Origin: Moniliella sp. 'wahieum'
Lineage: Eukaryota > Basidiomycota > Moniliellomycetes > Moniliellales > Moniliellaceae
DNA: 64,000 nucleotides
Assembly: GCA_003971905.1 (NCBI GenBank)
Contig: RSEE01000009.1
Location: 558,001 to 622,000, forward strand
Direction of reading: 5' to 3'
A program made the translations under genes and the position numbers. Under the pieces are notes generated by a model that did no database searches, was not told the origin of the DNA, and saw only the letters and a list, made by a program, of their open reading frames with translations. The stretch's first letter is position 1. Every line of letters starts with the position of its first letter. This document shows, in pieces, positions 10,529 to 21,999 of this stretch.

Positions 10529-11622
10529 ATGGACCAGTTTGCAAAACGCGCGGCCATGCGGCAACTCTCTTTCCACCATTACCTCTCCGGATTACGTCTC
10601 CCTTGGCAACTGTCTCCGACTTCCTACGTTAAAGAGCAGCAACTGTACTGCTCTATCAACATGCCAGATTCGGACCGTTGCGAAGGAGTGGCTCTGGCCC
10701 AGGATGGTGCTCAAATCCGGTTTCGTTTGCTCGGTGGGGGCCTGAAACCCACCGCAGTGCCCATCGTATTGGTACGTTGTCTAGTAATGAGCCAGTTTTG
10801 ACCCTGCGGCTGGGCTAATTAAGTACAGGTGGCGGGGGGGGGTGTGGTGGATGATTGGGCCCCGCTAGATCAAGCTCTCTCCTCCACTCGCCTGTGTCCT
10901 ACTCGTTGACAATAGGGGGATGGGGACCTTACCGCCCCCGGAGGTTGAACCAGCAGTGACTTTGGACAAGATGGCGTTGGACATATTGGACGTCTTGCTT
11001 CACTTGAAGATCAAGGAGGTGAACATATTGGGTTGGAGTTTGGGTGGGCTCGTGTCCAGCATCTTCTTACCCATTCTGTGTCCAGCGTCGATGGGGGAAA
11101 ACTCATTTTGCAGGGTCACACTCAAGTTCGCAAGGTTGTCCTAGCTGCTACCTTTCCCCGTTCCTTACGACAGGAGAGCAGTAACCCACCCCACCCCCAC
11201 CCCCCTCCTTCTGACGAGGCGGGGAAGCTACACTGGGCCAGGAAGATGGTGGAGAAACAGTATTTTGCGGCGTTTGTGCAGGACAAGAGGAACGAAGAGT
11301 TTCTTGTCCAGCGGACACATGACGCCCTTACTGGCCATCGACCTGAACACGTGGTCGGGAAACAGATCGAGACTCTAAGGCAAGAGGGCGTAGACGTATC
11401 GTCACGCTTGGCTGCCTGCGTCCCGGCGCAGGTGGGAGTGGCTGTGATCCATGGCAAGCTTGATGAAGCTGTCAGTCCTCGGGAGGAGTTATTGCTTCAG
11501 GCTTTGCCACAGGCCTGCATCTAGCCCACCCAGTCATTGGTCACGACTTTGGCCATGCCTGGTTCGACGTACCCGATGCCCAATCCTGGGCCCAGACTCT
11601 GGAGAAGTGGCTCGACGCTTGA
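10529..11622 (+). CDS. Alpha/beta-hydrolase fold protein
   Basis: Fold markers appear in order. LLGGG...TAVPIVL is the beta-3 / oxyanion region (about 10725-10770), followed by an intron with donor gtacgttg. VLLVDNRGMG (about 10890-10925) is the classical strand-4 motif. GWSLGG (about 11030-11048) is the nucleophile elbow G-x-S-x-G. The cap region is charged (KMVEKQYFAAFVQDKRNEEFL), VAVIHGKLDEAVSP gives the acidic residue of the triad, and GHDFGHAWFDVPDAQSW gives the terminal His. Missing bases shift the frame near 11060 and 11510; the final frame ends with a TGA at 11620. An alternative start is the ATG at 10661. The substrate is unknown; family members include esterases, lipases and epoxide hydrolases. 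Confidence 0.75.
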
Positions 11623-12749
11623 ACGGCGTGATGGGTCCGAGATGGAAGATATAGGTAGCCCACTCTCATGGAAATCGAAATGTGTTAATCCCCGAGCTTT
11701 GATTGTTAGCCCATCATATTGTGGATCATGGGGGGTGGTTGTCCTTTTATCTGGACCTGACATTCGTCTGAGTATTACAGCAATGAAGCAATGATTCGGG
11801 CACCACCCATTCCCACCGCCAAACAGTTAGGGCGAGCAGTTCGCATGCGGCTTATCTGATGCTGTTCCTCATGATAGGCGGCGCGAGATTATTCGACGCG
11901 GGTTTGCTTCAACGCCCACACTAAACTGATGAGAAAGCATCAGCGATGATGCCCGCGTCCCACCAACTGGTATAGGGGGAACACCTACTCTCAGTTCAAA
12001 CCAATGAATTCCCAGCATTATTGAACCTCTCCAGTTGAGGGTATTCAACAAGGAAAAGGAGAGGTGCCACAGAGTAGGTGTGGCTAACGTCAATTTTCAG
12101 CTGAATATTACATCTCTATTATTGGAAAGACAGATTGTCCAGACTATTTTTGTCGCTGGAGTAGTGGAAGGAAACGGTGTGTTTGAAGTGGACTTGCATG
12201 GGTAACAGTGGATCAATAGGCCCCAATAGTACAGCGAGATTGAATATGGAATGAGCACAAAAGCCATACTTTTGTATACTCTCCTTATAGGAGAAACTAT
12301 AGACAGAGAGCCACAGGCGAAGGGTTGCGGCTTTTCGCGATCATGGGATGGACACAGGGGAAGAACGCGTGCTGAGGGTTTGGACAGTCAGATAGTGACG
12401 ATGATGGCTCACTGCAAGATCGTGCATGAATCCTGATGTGGTGGTATCCAAGAAGCACTTGCTGTGCTTCAGAAGCGAGAAAAACAGCGCACAAGACCCG
12501 ACCCGACGGAGTACGGCCGAGTATGGCGGAGCTCGTGTATCGGCGATGCCAAAGTTTCAACATACGCTGTAACGGCGTTTAACTTGAACATTGAATATTG
12601 ACCGTTCACGTTCACGCGCCCTGATTAATCTGATTCATCGTTCATCTGAACGTTCAACGCCAGCCGCCTCGGCCTGATTGACAGCCGGTGGTCCCCACAT
12701 CCTTTCACGAGTCACTCCATCTCCTTCCGTCTTGCTTGCGACCACGACC
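11623..12749. other. Intergenic region
   Basis: No conserved coding sequence recognised. Relatively AT-rich. The last 160 bp hold a TTGAAC/GTTCA repeat cluster described separately. Confidence 0.5.
12575..12660. repeat. TTGAAC / GTTCAC / ATCTGATTCATC cluster
   Basis: Several copies of the TTGAA, GTTCA(C) and TTCATC words, many mutually complementary, ending about 90 bp before the ATG at 12750. Same family as the array at 4162-4254. Confidence 0.7.
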
Positions 12750-14312
12750 ATGGCTGGCTCAGCCCTGATGGTCAACGGGCTCGGTGCAAGCCTAGGCAGC
12801 CTTGAAAGCAGCACCGCCCCCTCTCCACACCATCCATCGCTGCACCCTGTACGCCACCCGCACCCGCCATCGCAGCAACAGTGCAACGGCTCATCTCGCG
12901 CGCATCGCGAGCGTTTGTGGTGCACCAGCAATGGGCCAAGCTCTGGTTGGCGCCGAACTTGCCTTCCTCCAGGCCACGTCTGATCCCTCGACCCCTGCTG
13001 CCGCAAGTATAACCCCGGAGCTGGCGGCGCGCCTCGCGCTCTGCGTCTCACGTGCTATGCGACGACCTATCCCACTCGTGCTTCACTGGTCCAGACCTTG
13101 CGCAGTTCCACTCCACTACACCTGAATGTCCCTTCGAACGTGTCGGATGACCAGGTGCGTGCCGCTAGGGAATCAGCTGCCAAGTTACTGACAAGGCCCA
13201 GTATGCAATCCTTGCCCATCTATGGAATGACACCCTGCTCCTTTTTGCGCCCCCCATATCATCGACCATGATGCGATCATTCCTACCCCAGCTACGCAGC
13301 GGGCGCCATCGCACATCCCCCAAAGTGCTGTGGTGGCCTGTGTTACTCGCTGCTCTGAGTTTGGGTGATGCGGCACCATCGCCCTCCAAGCCGCAATCGC
13401 TTACTGCTTCCACAGATGGGCCCATGGGCTCCTACCGCGCTGCACGGCACATGTCAGAGGCCTATCTGGGAGCCATGAGCGACGCAGAAGAAGACAAGGC
13501 CGGTGGATATGCGCGGATTGTTGAGTTGTACGCGGTGGAGGTGCTGGGGAAGCGAATGGCCGAGTGGGAGTATGCATGGGAAGTTGTCCGTTTCTCCCGT
13601 CTCCCTGAGGGCGAGGAAGAGCAAGAACAGGAGGCACAGGATGGAGCACAACAAGTCATGACAAAAAGCAGGCTTCAGTCTCTCCTTGCCTCCCCAAAGA
13701 ACATGGTTCATCCTTGGATCGGGAGAAAAAGTCAAATTGGCTGCGGCGCGGGTTCAAGCGGCGGTGGCCGACGAACAGGCAAGAAGATCTGAGGAGCTTG
13801 CCCTTTCGGCTTCGGTTGCTGCCAAGGCTGCCATTGCGAGCACCCATCTCTGCGCCCAGCCGGTCAACAACATCTTCCTGCTCCGACCCAGCCCTCGGCC
13901 AAAAACGATAGCGTCCCACGTTCGCCCCCTGGCAGTTTTGCCCAGAGCAGGACACCATCTCTAAAACCTGGAGCGGCACCATGCCCGGGACAGGGAACGC
14001 GACCGGAGCGAAGTCACCCCTACTGCATCAAAAGCTAGCTCCTCGCCCGCCAAGGTGGATAATAAAGTGTCGCAGACGGCACTAGCCAAGGTTCTTGCCC
14101 GGTGGGGGCCGTTTGTGCCCGCTCTCGTGCCCCTTGTTGGCATTGTGTTGGCGATCATCTGGCGACTCCGTCGGCGCCCGCCTCCTCCGGACCAACCTTA
14201 CCTCCCTCGCGCTCCATTTTCGCCAACGCCTGGCGGCCGTGTGGGACACACTGAGGATGGGGACCCAGGTTACCTACCTCTAGGGCGCAGTCTTCTTTGT
14301 CCCCTGGTCTAA
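12750..14312 (+). CDS. Probable tail-anchored helical protein (Pex26/Pex15-like?)
   Basis: The ATG at 12750 sits in a good context (GACCATGG). Coding sequence is followed through several frames. An Ala-rich helical start contains VQRLISRASRAFVVHQQWA (about 12880-12945) and LTRPSMQSLP/AQYAILAHLWNDTLLLFAPP (about 13180-13260). Then come ARIVELYAVEVLGKRMAEWEYAW (about 13510-13580) and an acidic EEEQEQE stretch. Near the end, 14107-14165 encodes one strongly hydrophobic helix (FVPALVPLVGIVLAIIW) followed by RLRRR and a short tail. A cytosolic helical body, one C-terminal membrane helix and an ELY..VLP..EWEYA-like segment resemble fungal Pex26/Pex15 peroxins, which anchor the Pex1-Pex6 ATPases on peroxisomes. 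That assignment is an inference from pattern, not from a confirmed match. Confidence 0.45.
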
Positions 14313-15291
14313 GCAAACACATTTCTGACGCTGTTGAACGTTGACTATGCGAATGTACAAAGTCTGCCCTTCAAACTGTCATGTTGTGGCCCACTCTCCA
14401 TGAGTCCTATTGGGCGCGCTTGACTTGTATGGCCTACCCCATGAAATACATTGCCTAGATGTGAACGATCCAAGTGAGTGTGAAGAGAATGCCTGTTATG
14501 ATAGGCTTGTTGATGAGAAAGAGGCCTTCAAGTTAGCGTACACGCCTTAGGGTACTAAGCAATCAGTTGAACGCCAGTCGGGCCTTGGGGCTGCTCTGAT
14601 CATTGCCGGAATGCCCGCGGTAGCAAAGGATACGAGTGTCTTATCTTGAGGACGGCGGGGTGAAGCACCGAAACGACGGCTGCCTTAGGAATGCCTTTTG
14701 TTTGGGTAGAGGGGTAGGTGCAAGGCCCCGGCCATCCAGTCCAGAACGGTAGCAAGCACCGGATTAGCTCCAAGGGCGACCCACCCACCAGGCGGGCGAC
14801 TGGAAGTGGCTGGTGGCCACACCCACCCCGCTTCCGCGGGGGAGCGGCCAGCTGGGACACTGACGAGCACTGGTTCTGCCGGCCGCCGGCCGGCGACGGA
14901 CCCTGAAATTTGAAATGGCCATCCTAGTCGAAACACTGGTGGTAAGGCCGGTAACCGTTACAGGTAACCACGGTGGCGATCACTGGTCACCGGTCACCAA
15001 TCACCGTACCTGGCTGGCGGCCGCTCGGTCCCCCCCCTTGACCGCCCCACCATCAACACAATCTCTGCTGCTCCGGGCATATCTGCCGGCCTTCTTTTGT
15101 AACCGGTGTCGCTTGGTCATTCCACTCGCTGCGCTCGTCACATCCGCCCAGTTTCCTTCTGGCCCGCGTCTCGACCTCCTGCCCCCCATTCACTCAGAGC
15201 GGCCCAGCTCCCCTGCGCTCCATATCTGGGCCTGAGTCATTCGGTGCCAGAACTAGCAATACTTGCCCTTTCGTCCCCCCCCTCCCACCAT
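14313..15291. other. Intergenic region upstream of Gid7
   Basis: No coding sequence recognised. 14333-14345 holds one TTGAACGTTGA element. 14941-15010 holds the GGTAACC/GGTCACC cluster listed separately. A CCGGCCGCCGGCCGG palindrome lies at about 14878-14892. Confidence 0.5.
14941..15010. repeat. GGTAACC / GGTCACC palindrome cluster
   Basis: Contains GGTAACC, GTTAC, GGTAACC, TGGTCACC, GGTCACC and ATCACCG within 70 bp, about 290 bp before the Gid7 ATG. Shares its words with the cluster at 5183-5202. Confidence 0.8.
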
Positions 15292-18200
15292 ATGCCGTCC
15301 CCACCCAATTCGCACCGCAACAAGCGCGCCCGCTTTGCGCAGTTGCACTCGGAACCCCGCGGGCGGCTGCCCCATTCCTCATCAACCCCACCGCTGATGC
15401 CCATGGAGGGTTCCTCTACCTTCTCTCAGCCTCGGCCCTCCATCTCCGCCTCACCATCCGGAAAACGCATATTTTCTGAGGAGGAAAGCTCAAGGGAAGG
15501 CGGGGAAAGGCCTTCTGAACTGGGCCACTCTGCAGTTTGCCCACCGCCCTCTTCCCCTTCGTCCTTCTCGTCTCTCTCGGGAGACGATCCTGGCGGGGAT
15601 CAGCCCGATGCTCCTACTCCTCCGTATCCACAATCTTCTCGTGATTTTCGCCCGGGAAGTGCTTTAGGCGCACAAGAATATCTTCGATTGACGTTGCAGA
15701 CTTTGAGGGGACTGGGCCTTTCCAAGGCGGTCTCCGCGCTTGAGGCCGAATCGGGTGTACAGGAAGAGAGCCTGCTAATCATTCACTTCCGTGCGTTCGC
15801 GCTGGCAGGACAGTGGCGACGTGCTCTATGGGCATTAAAGAAAGCGTTGATCGACTGGGTGGAACGCCAGAACCAAGATCAGCCTGTGGCAGGATCCTAC
15901 AATGAGGACCGCAAGTCCGGATGCGCCGGCCCATCTACGTCTCAGATACCCTTGCCTGCTAATTATATCGAAAAGAGAACTTCAGCATCCCCGCCTTCTG
16001 TTCCGGGCAAGTTCTCAATGGCAATGCGCGACCCCTCGAGAGGATGGACTGTATGTGGACGGCCTCCCCCTTGTATTTAATCCATTCGACTGACGTCTTC
16101 GCCAGCACATCAAGCTTCTCATTTACCAACAACTCTACCTTGAGCTATTGGAGTCTGGGGATCGGACCCGTTCATTGCATCTGTTGCGCATCCACATTAT
16201 CCCCCTGATCTCTGATTATGAGCAGGTACGATGGTGGTCTGGGTACGTACTTTGTATCTTTGCTTCCAGCACTCTATTCCTCCACCCCCCCTGACCTCTA
16301 TTTTTTCACAGGTTGATGTTGTGCACTACGTCGGAGGAACTCCGGGCCAAAGCAAGTGGTTGGGAGGGGGTATGTCGATCAAGCCGAGAGCGGGTATTGG
16401 ATCAGATTGCGGGTGAGTGGTCCAATCTACTGGTACTCGTTTATTCTGCTGACATTTGATACTCCAGACATACTCCTTCCATCTATCATGCTCCCTTCGC
16501 ATCGTATGAATACGTTACTGGAGCGAGCACTTGCGTATCAGCGCAGTGGGTGGGGCGATGAGCCTTCTGCTAATAATGCCGATTCGGCCTTGTCCCTGTG
16601 TATCGACGCGGGTGTGGAAAAGCCGGAACTGCCTGATCGATGCCTGCAAGTGCTCTGCCCTCCCTCTTCAGCAGGCAGTGCTCATGAGATATGGGTCGTT
16701 ACGTTTTCCCCTGATGGAAAATGGCTCGTCAGTGGAGGACGCGATCGAAAGGTGTCGCTCTACCTCTTGGGCGATGGGCGCTACGACCTTGTTGGCTTTC
16801 TTGGAACGTATCCTTCACCCGTAATCGCCCTTGCATGGTCGCCCGACAGCTTGCATTTGGTGGTGGGCAGTGATCCGGGGATACACCTGTATCATTTGGT
16901 CCAGGCCTTGGTTTGACGGGCAAACCCCTGAGACCGGTACATGGGCATACGGTGAGCGCCATTACATGGCTCCCTTCGGGCAAAGGCTTTATCACAGGCG
17001 CTAAGGACGAAAAGCTTATGTTTTGGAGCAGTGATGGTCGTCACTTGGCCAACTGGTTCATCACTCCCTTTCGTGTATTGGGGCTTGATATTTCCAAAGA
17101 CGAGTCCCGTTTGGTCGTATCCAGCTACGAAAATACGGCTCCATCATCCCTCTCTGACACAAGGAACGAAATGAGGGAATCGCCCAGCAACCCCGCCATC
17201 TTCCCTTGTCCTATGCTATCCAGTGATACTCCACTTTTTGCGGTTGCCGCGGCCGGCCGTACCTCATCATCCGAGGAGCCGACCTCTGATACGGTGATGA
17301 TCTTTCCAGATGAACATGATGGGGTGGACTACGGGCTGGAACCTGCTGGAGGGGCGCCGCCTCTTTCCTTCGAGCAGGATGGGTACCTATCAACTTCCCC
17401 CCCTAATGTACCCGGGTCCAGTAGCCATCAGACCATCCAGCGATTCAAACTCGCCGTGTTTGATTTGTCACGCAACATGGAGCAAGATCGACTCTTTCTG
17501 AAAGACGAGGTGAGCAGCGTTCGCTTTGCCTCCGATTCGCGTCATGTACTCACGTCGCATTTGGACAATGCGGCACGGTTGTGGGATTTGGGACCTGCCG
17601 GACAAAATGTGCCCATGTCGCTCGTCGTCCGGTATGAGCAACATGCGTGTCTCAATCATCATGTACACAACTGCTTTGGCGGCGCAGAAGAACAGTTTGT
17701 TGTTGTGGGAAGCGAAGGTACATCTACTCTATTCTCTTTTGCCCGACTTGACTAACCCTCATTTTGTATTCAGATTCTCGGGCTCACATTTATGATCGCT
17801 CGACCGGACGGCATCTTGGCGCACTGGTTGGCCATCGATCTGGCACGGTGAACTCTGTAGCACGGCACCCTACGTGTCCGTCTTTGCTGGCTTCAGCGGG
17901 AGACGATGGGACAGTGCGGCTCTGGGCGCCAGAGGGTAAAAATCCTTTGGCTGCGGTTGCTTCCGATCCTCATGTTGACCTGCTTGCTACGGCACTCAAG
18001 TTGGAGGCCGCCTATCCTGCACGGGATAGTACGAAGCCATCCTTTCCCCCTCAACACCTCTCTTCAGCTCCCAACCCATCCTTCGGCCGCAGTTCCCTTG
18101 CCACCGCCGACCGCAATGCGGCTCCCCGTTGGTCCCACGCGCGCACGACGTTTTTGTAGGTATCGAGCCTCCCTCCCTGTTGCCCGAAGGTTTGGCTCGC

Positions 18201-18293
18201 CGTGCCAATGCGCTCGACATTGACCGCGAAAGCATCTTCTCCATGGGTTCGGACTCGAGTCTATTTGGAAACGAGGTGCCAGGGGAGTGGTAG
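15292..18293 (+). CDS. GID7: Gid7/WDR26-type subunit of the GID/CTLH ubiquitin ligase
   Basis: A WD40 scaffold subunit of the GID/CTLH E3 ligase, which targets gluconeogenic enzymes in yeast. The N-terminus is Ser/Pro-rich. A LisH/CTLH region follows at about 15670-15860 (LTLQTLRGLGLSKAVSALEAESG, HFRAFALAGQWRRALWAL). Exon joins are clear: introns at 16051-16105, 16243-16311, 16413-16467 and 17719-17773. They restore HIKLLIYQQLYLELLESGD, then EQVRWWSG|LMLCTTSEELRAKA, then DILLPSIMLPSHRMNTLLERAL, all typical of Gid7. WD repeats begin at about 16690 (VVTFSPDGKWLVSGGRDRKV) and end with HRSGTVNSVARHPTCPSLLASAGDDGTVRLW (17840-17930). One missing base at about 16900 breaks the frame inside a WD repeat. 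Another near 18155 would extend the tail to the TAG at 18291 (IEPPSLLPEGLARRANALD); otherwise it stops at 18159. Confidence 0.88.
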
Positions 18294-19269
18294 TGCGGTG
18301 ATTCCTTGGCCCCTCCCTTCTTGTACACTGTCGTCCTCTTTCCATTCGATTATTATATCCCAAACCGTCGCTGCAGCCATCTGTGATGCTCTGTCTCCCC
18401 AGCTAGGCTTGGTATCGGTGGGTATATCAGCGCCGCACGCGGTGGCCACTCTCGACGGATGCATGCCAGTTGTCCGTATTCAATCCGTTCCGTGTCAGAA
18501 TATGATCAAGTGGGTAATGGGAAGCGCATTGACCACGACAGATGGGTGACACTGTGATTAGCTTCATCCGTCTGCGGGACTTTGATGGACACAGTCTGCT
18601 ACTACTGCCCAAATGCGGGGCTCGGTCTCGATGCAGACGAGCCAAGTGGACAGTACGAACAGAAAGTCAGCCGCCGCACGCGACAAAAAATCCCAGACGG
18701 ACCCTGAGGCCTGACCGAGGAAACGCTCGCCGTTTTGAGAAATGGCAATCGTTTTGGCGAGCAGCTCGCCATTCAGACAAAGGCATCGCCAATGAACTCC
18801 AGAGGCCACATCTATGGACGGTTGGCCGGGCGCGCTGCAGGCGCAGACAAAGGGAAGCAGCGGTGGTGCGAGTGGTGGCGCTGTTGAGTTGCCCGTGGTG
18901 CGGCCAGCGGCGTGTGCTAGGGCTGCCCCACCGACTGGTGTGGCTCGCGGCTCGCGGCTGCTCGTGAGGGTTGGGGCTGGACGAGCACTGGTCAATATGT
19001 ATTGTTCAATGTTCTACTGCACTGGCCCCGTGCGGGTGAACATCATGCACACCAATCACGCTGAAACGTTTTTGTGGAGCACTCGGGTTGAACGTTCAAC
19101 GTTGAACCCTGCTGAGTCGCATCGCGCGGCAGTGGCAAGTTGCCGCCCTCACCGCTTACGCAATATGCCCGCTGAGCCGCCACGCCAAGGACGCCGCAGA
19201 AAGTCTACCACTTTCTCGACCCCATCCACGCCCTGCCTCCTCGCACACTTCCACCCTCGCTGACCACAG
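18294..19269. other. Intergenic region
   Basis: No conserved coding sequence recognised on either strand. 19086-19107 carries the palindromic word TTGAACGTTCAACGTTGAA, 160 bp before the next ATG. Confidence 0.5.
19086..19107. repeat. GTTGAACGTTCAACGTTGAAC palindrome
   Basis: Two overlapping palindromes built from the GTTGAAC/GTTCAAC heptamer, upstream of the GPI-protein gene. Confidence 0.85.
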
Positions 19270-19831
19270 ATGCGCGTATCGTTCGTGTCAGTTGCGCTTG
19301 CGGCGCTGATGTTTAGCGCCTCTGCGTCCGCCGTGTTGGCTGCCCAACCCTTGTCCTCTGCCCAGCCTGCATCCAGCAGCGCGGCCCCGGCCTCTGGGCA
19401 GGCCTCGGCATCTGGCTCTGCTTCGGCCTCTCCTCGGGCTCGGCATCGGGGGCCGCATCGGGGTCTGCCTCAGGTTCAGTATCAGCCTCCGCCTCGCCCT
19501 CTGGGTCGGGCTCAGCATCTGCTGTGTCGGGATCATCGGCTTCTGGTTCGTATAAAGGCCATCTTTCTCTCATCTGGACATGGGACTGACTCCTGGATCT
19601 GGCAGCATCCTCTGCCTCTTCCTCCTCCACCCCCCCACCCCAACCACGCTGGCCACTGCATCCGACATTACGTCTGGCAACTTGGCCGGCACTGCCGTCG
19701 CGCCTGCTCCCGGCGGCACCAACGGTGGACCCAACGACAAGTACCACATCAATCCCGCTGCCTCGTTGAGCGCGCATGCCCTTGCTTTCGCAGGAGTTGG
19801 GGTGGCGGCGGGATCTTACCTGCTTTTCTAA
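19270..19831 (+). CDS. Ser/Ala/Gly-rich GPI-anchored cell-surface protein
   Basis: The ATG at 19270 opens a signal peptide (MRVSFVSVALAALMFSASASA, cleavage likely after an Ala near residue 22-25). A low-complexity Ser/Ala stretch follows. Continuing in the frame that keeps this composition (about 19430-19560: SASGAASGSASGSVSASAS) needs one or two missing bases. After a further frame change the gene ends in GGTNGGPNDKYHINPAASLS followed by the hydrophobic tail AHALAFAGVGVAAGSYLLF and a stop at 19829. A small-residue site followed by a hydrophobic C-terminus is a GPI-attachment signal. The likely role is a wall or plasma-membrane mannoprotein; no enzymatic domain is visible. The long minus-strand reading frame over the same DNA is its antisense shadow. 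Confidence 0.65.
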
Positions 19832-20512
19832 CTCAGAGCATACCACCTCTTCACCGTTGTGCTGATAGAGCACATAGCTCTGCGCACCGACTGCCATGCA
19901 CCGCCTTTACCCCCATGGACTACCCGCCCCCCCTTACTTATGCTTCTGCTGTAAGAGTGTCATTCGATCCCTTCCCTCCCTCCCCCTCCCCCGCCCTCTG
20001 GCTTAGGGTTACCCCTCACCGAGACTGTTCGGAAAGTGTCCAGTATCCTGCTCGTTGCTCCGTTTGGTTCTCTTTTACCCATGTGCTCCCTCCGTCTTGG
20101 CCATGAGCCAGTCGGTTCTATCCGGCTGTTTCTCCTCCTATTGCATCTGCCACGTCACTATTGGGATACTCGCTCTGTCCAGAACCTTTGTCGTAGTTGA
20201 TCCCAGCTATCCTTTCCCTTGAATGTATAGGCGTAAGGCCCACCGGCCCCCCATGGATGGTCACGAATCTCTCTCCGACCCTATCGCCTGGAACATGATC
20301 ACCTTGTAGTCAAGAACCCCAGGAATGGCCTCAAGTGGGTGGCGACCAAGGCGCATGAGACTACCATTAGACGCGGGGGTGCGAGCTACTGGGAAGACGG
20401 AGCGCCACCGCGTCATCATGTATCATCCACCTTCGTCCGGATTTCGAAGCTGGGCTTGCGTTTGGCGTGGGTGGTGTGGATTTGGAGCGGGTGGTGGTGT
20501 CAAAATGAATGA

Positions 20513-20645
20513 GGATGCGTGATGCGTCGCATGATGCATGACACAGGTGTCCAGGCTGGGAGGACGCGTGGCAGCTGGCAGCTGCGATCTGCTGAGATGC
20601 TGAGCCTCAGCTGCGACACACCGGGGTTCGGACTTCGGAATTCGG
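20513..20645. repeat. Mosaic of GATGC, CAGCTG and TTCGGA repeats
   Basis: Three successive sub-blocks use different short words. First is GATGCGTGATGCGTCGCATGATGCATG, then GGCAGCTGGCAGCTGCG with GCTGAGATGCTGAGCCTCAGC, then TTCGGACTTCGGAATTCGGAG. Each is rich in dyad symmetry. The block ends about 90 bp before a TATA box. Confidence 0.8.
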
Positions 20646-20736
20646 AGTTGAGCGAAAGAGCAGCGCCATGCCAGCGCCGCATGGCCTTTTGTCACCTCAG
20701 ATCTCATTACTCCCACCATCATCAGCCCCGACTTGG

Positions 20737-20746
20737 TATATAAATA
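20737..20746 (+). promoter_or_regulatory. TATA box of the methyltransferase gene
   Basis: TATATAAATA, 66 bp upstream of the ATG at 20812, a spacing expected for a short 5'UTR. Confidence 0.6.
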
Positions 20747-20811
20747 CCTGGGTTCAACCCCCAATCCGCATTCTCTTTCGACTCCTTACCACTTCCCGCA
20801 CTGCCTTCCAT

Positions 20812-21999
20812 ATGTCCGAGTGGCGCGTTGCGACCTTCGACGCTGATCAGTACTTTTCTGTCCGCCCCCGCTATGGCCAAGGTTGGGGCGACCTCCTCGC
20901 GGCTTACCATGGCCAGTTGGACCCAAACCCCAACATGGCACCGACGCTACATTCCAACCCCATCAATCGCAGTGGGATACCGCCATCGACCTGGGCTGTG
21001 GCCCAGGCACTTTTACCTACCCCCTAGCCAAGTGGTTTACTCACACCATTGGCGTCGATCCGTCCCACCAGATGCTTCAATCGGCCACATCTGTCGACCC
21101 AGTCAAGCATCTCCACCTCCCTGCTGTTCCTCCCGGCCACACTGTCAAATTTGTCGAGGGAGGGGGGGAGCACGTTCCCACTCCAGATAAGAGTGTGGAT
21201 ATGGTAAGTCCCACTATCGTATGAATAGGGCGCAGCAAACTGACTCGGTCTTCTGCTGCAGCTAACATCCATCTCAGCCATTCATTGGATCAACTGGAAG
21301 AAACAGCCCAACCCATGGTACGACTGGGCCCGTGTACTCAAGCCAGGGGGAAGCTCCATTCATGTCGCCAGCACTATATTTATCATGGTCGACAAGCCTG
21401 TGGCCAACAAAGTCATCAGAGACTTTTGTCTCGATCCGAACGGCCTAGGGCCCTACTGGCACACGGGTGGGCCTTTGGAGCCCTTGAGCCTGACTTCATC
21501 GTTATTAGCTACGTTGCCAGCGCCACCTGAGGACCTATATGACCCCAATGCCACGGTCCACGTGACCCTCGGCGCGAGTCCCGACCTATTTGGTTCTCCC
21601 ACGTTGACCAAAAGTGCTCCGCAGTGGTTGCAGGCCGCCTTGGCCCAGACTCTGGGCATCAAAGCCACACCCGATGGCTCTTTCCCCATCAGTCCCAATC
21701 ACCTTCCCTGGCTCGCCGCGCAAGTTTGCTGGGTGATGCGGTCCATGTCGGCATTTGTTCGCTTCCTGGACGAGCATCCAGAGGAGCGGGAGCGGGCCAA
21801 ACACGATGAAGATTCGGCGGCACTGTGTGTCAAGGCGGCAATTGAAACGCAAGCCAAGGCGGATGCTGTTGCCGCTGGACACGCGGATCATGTAGATCAC
21901 TTGACTGACGAACAAATTGCCCCATATCGGATCGGCTTTGATGATCCGCTCGTCATGGGTCAAGCTGCTGGCATCATCTTCACCCGCCGCCGTCACTGA
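20812..21999 (+). CDS. SAM-dependent methyltransferase (type 11; trans-aconitate methyltransferase-like)
   Basis: A class I methyltransferase. The N-terminus reads MSEWRVATFDADQYFSVRPRYG. Motif I, AIDLGCGPGTFTYPLA, lies at about 20983-21032. IGVDPSHQMLQ marks the acidic end of strand 2, and VKFVEGGGEHVPTPDKSVDM leads into motif II. An intron at 21204-21261 (gtaagt..cag) joins this to LTSISAIHWINW. ARVLKPGGSSIHV is motif III. The order fits the fungal family related to trans-aconitate 3-methyltransferase (S. cerevisiae Tmt1), but the true substrate is unknown. One missing base near 20965 shifts the frame before motif I; the rest is open to the TGA at 21997. A TATA box precedes it. No targeting signal is evident, so it is probably cytosolic. 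Confidence 0.8.

Larger units (their letters stand above)
19832..20811. other. Intergenic region with repeat mosaic and TATA box
   Basis: No conserved gene recognised. It holds the repeat mosaic at 20513-20645 and the TATA box at 20737-20746 that serve the methyltransferase gene. Confidence 0.5.

Noticed and set aside
19313-19897. 194-codon acidic/Ala-rich frame on the minus strand
   Set aside because: It is the antisense of the Ser/Ala-rich GPI protein, whose signal peptide and GPI tail are on the plus strand.
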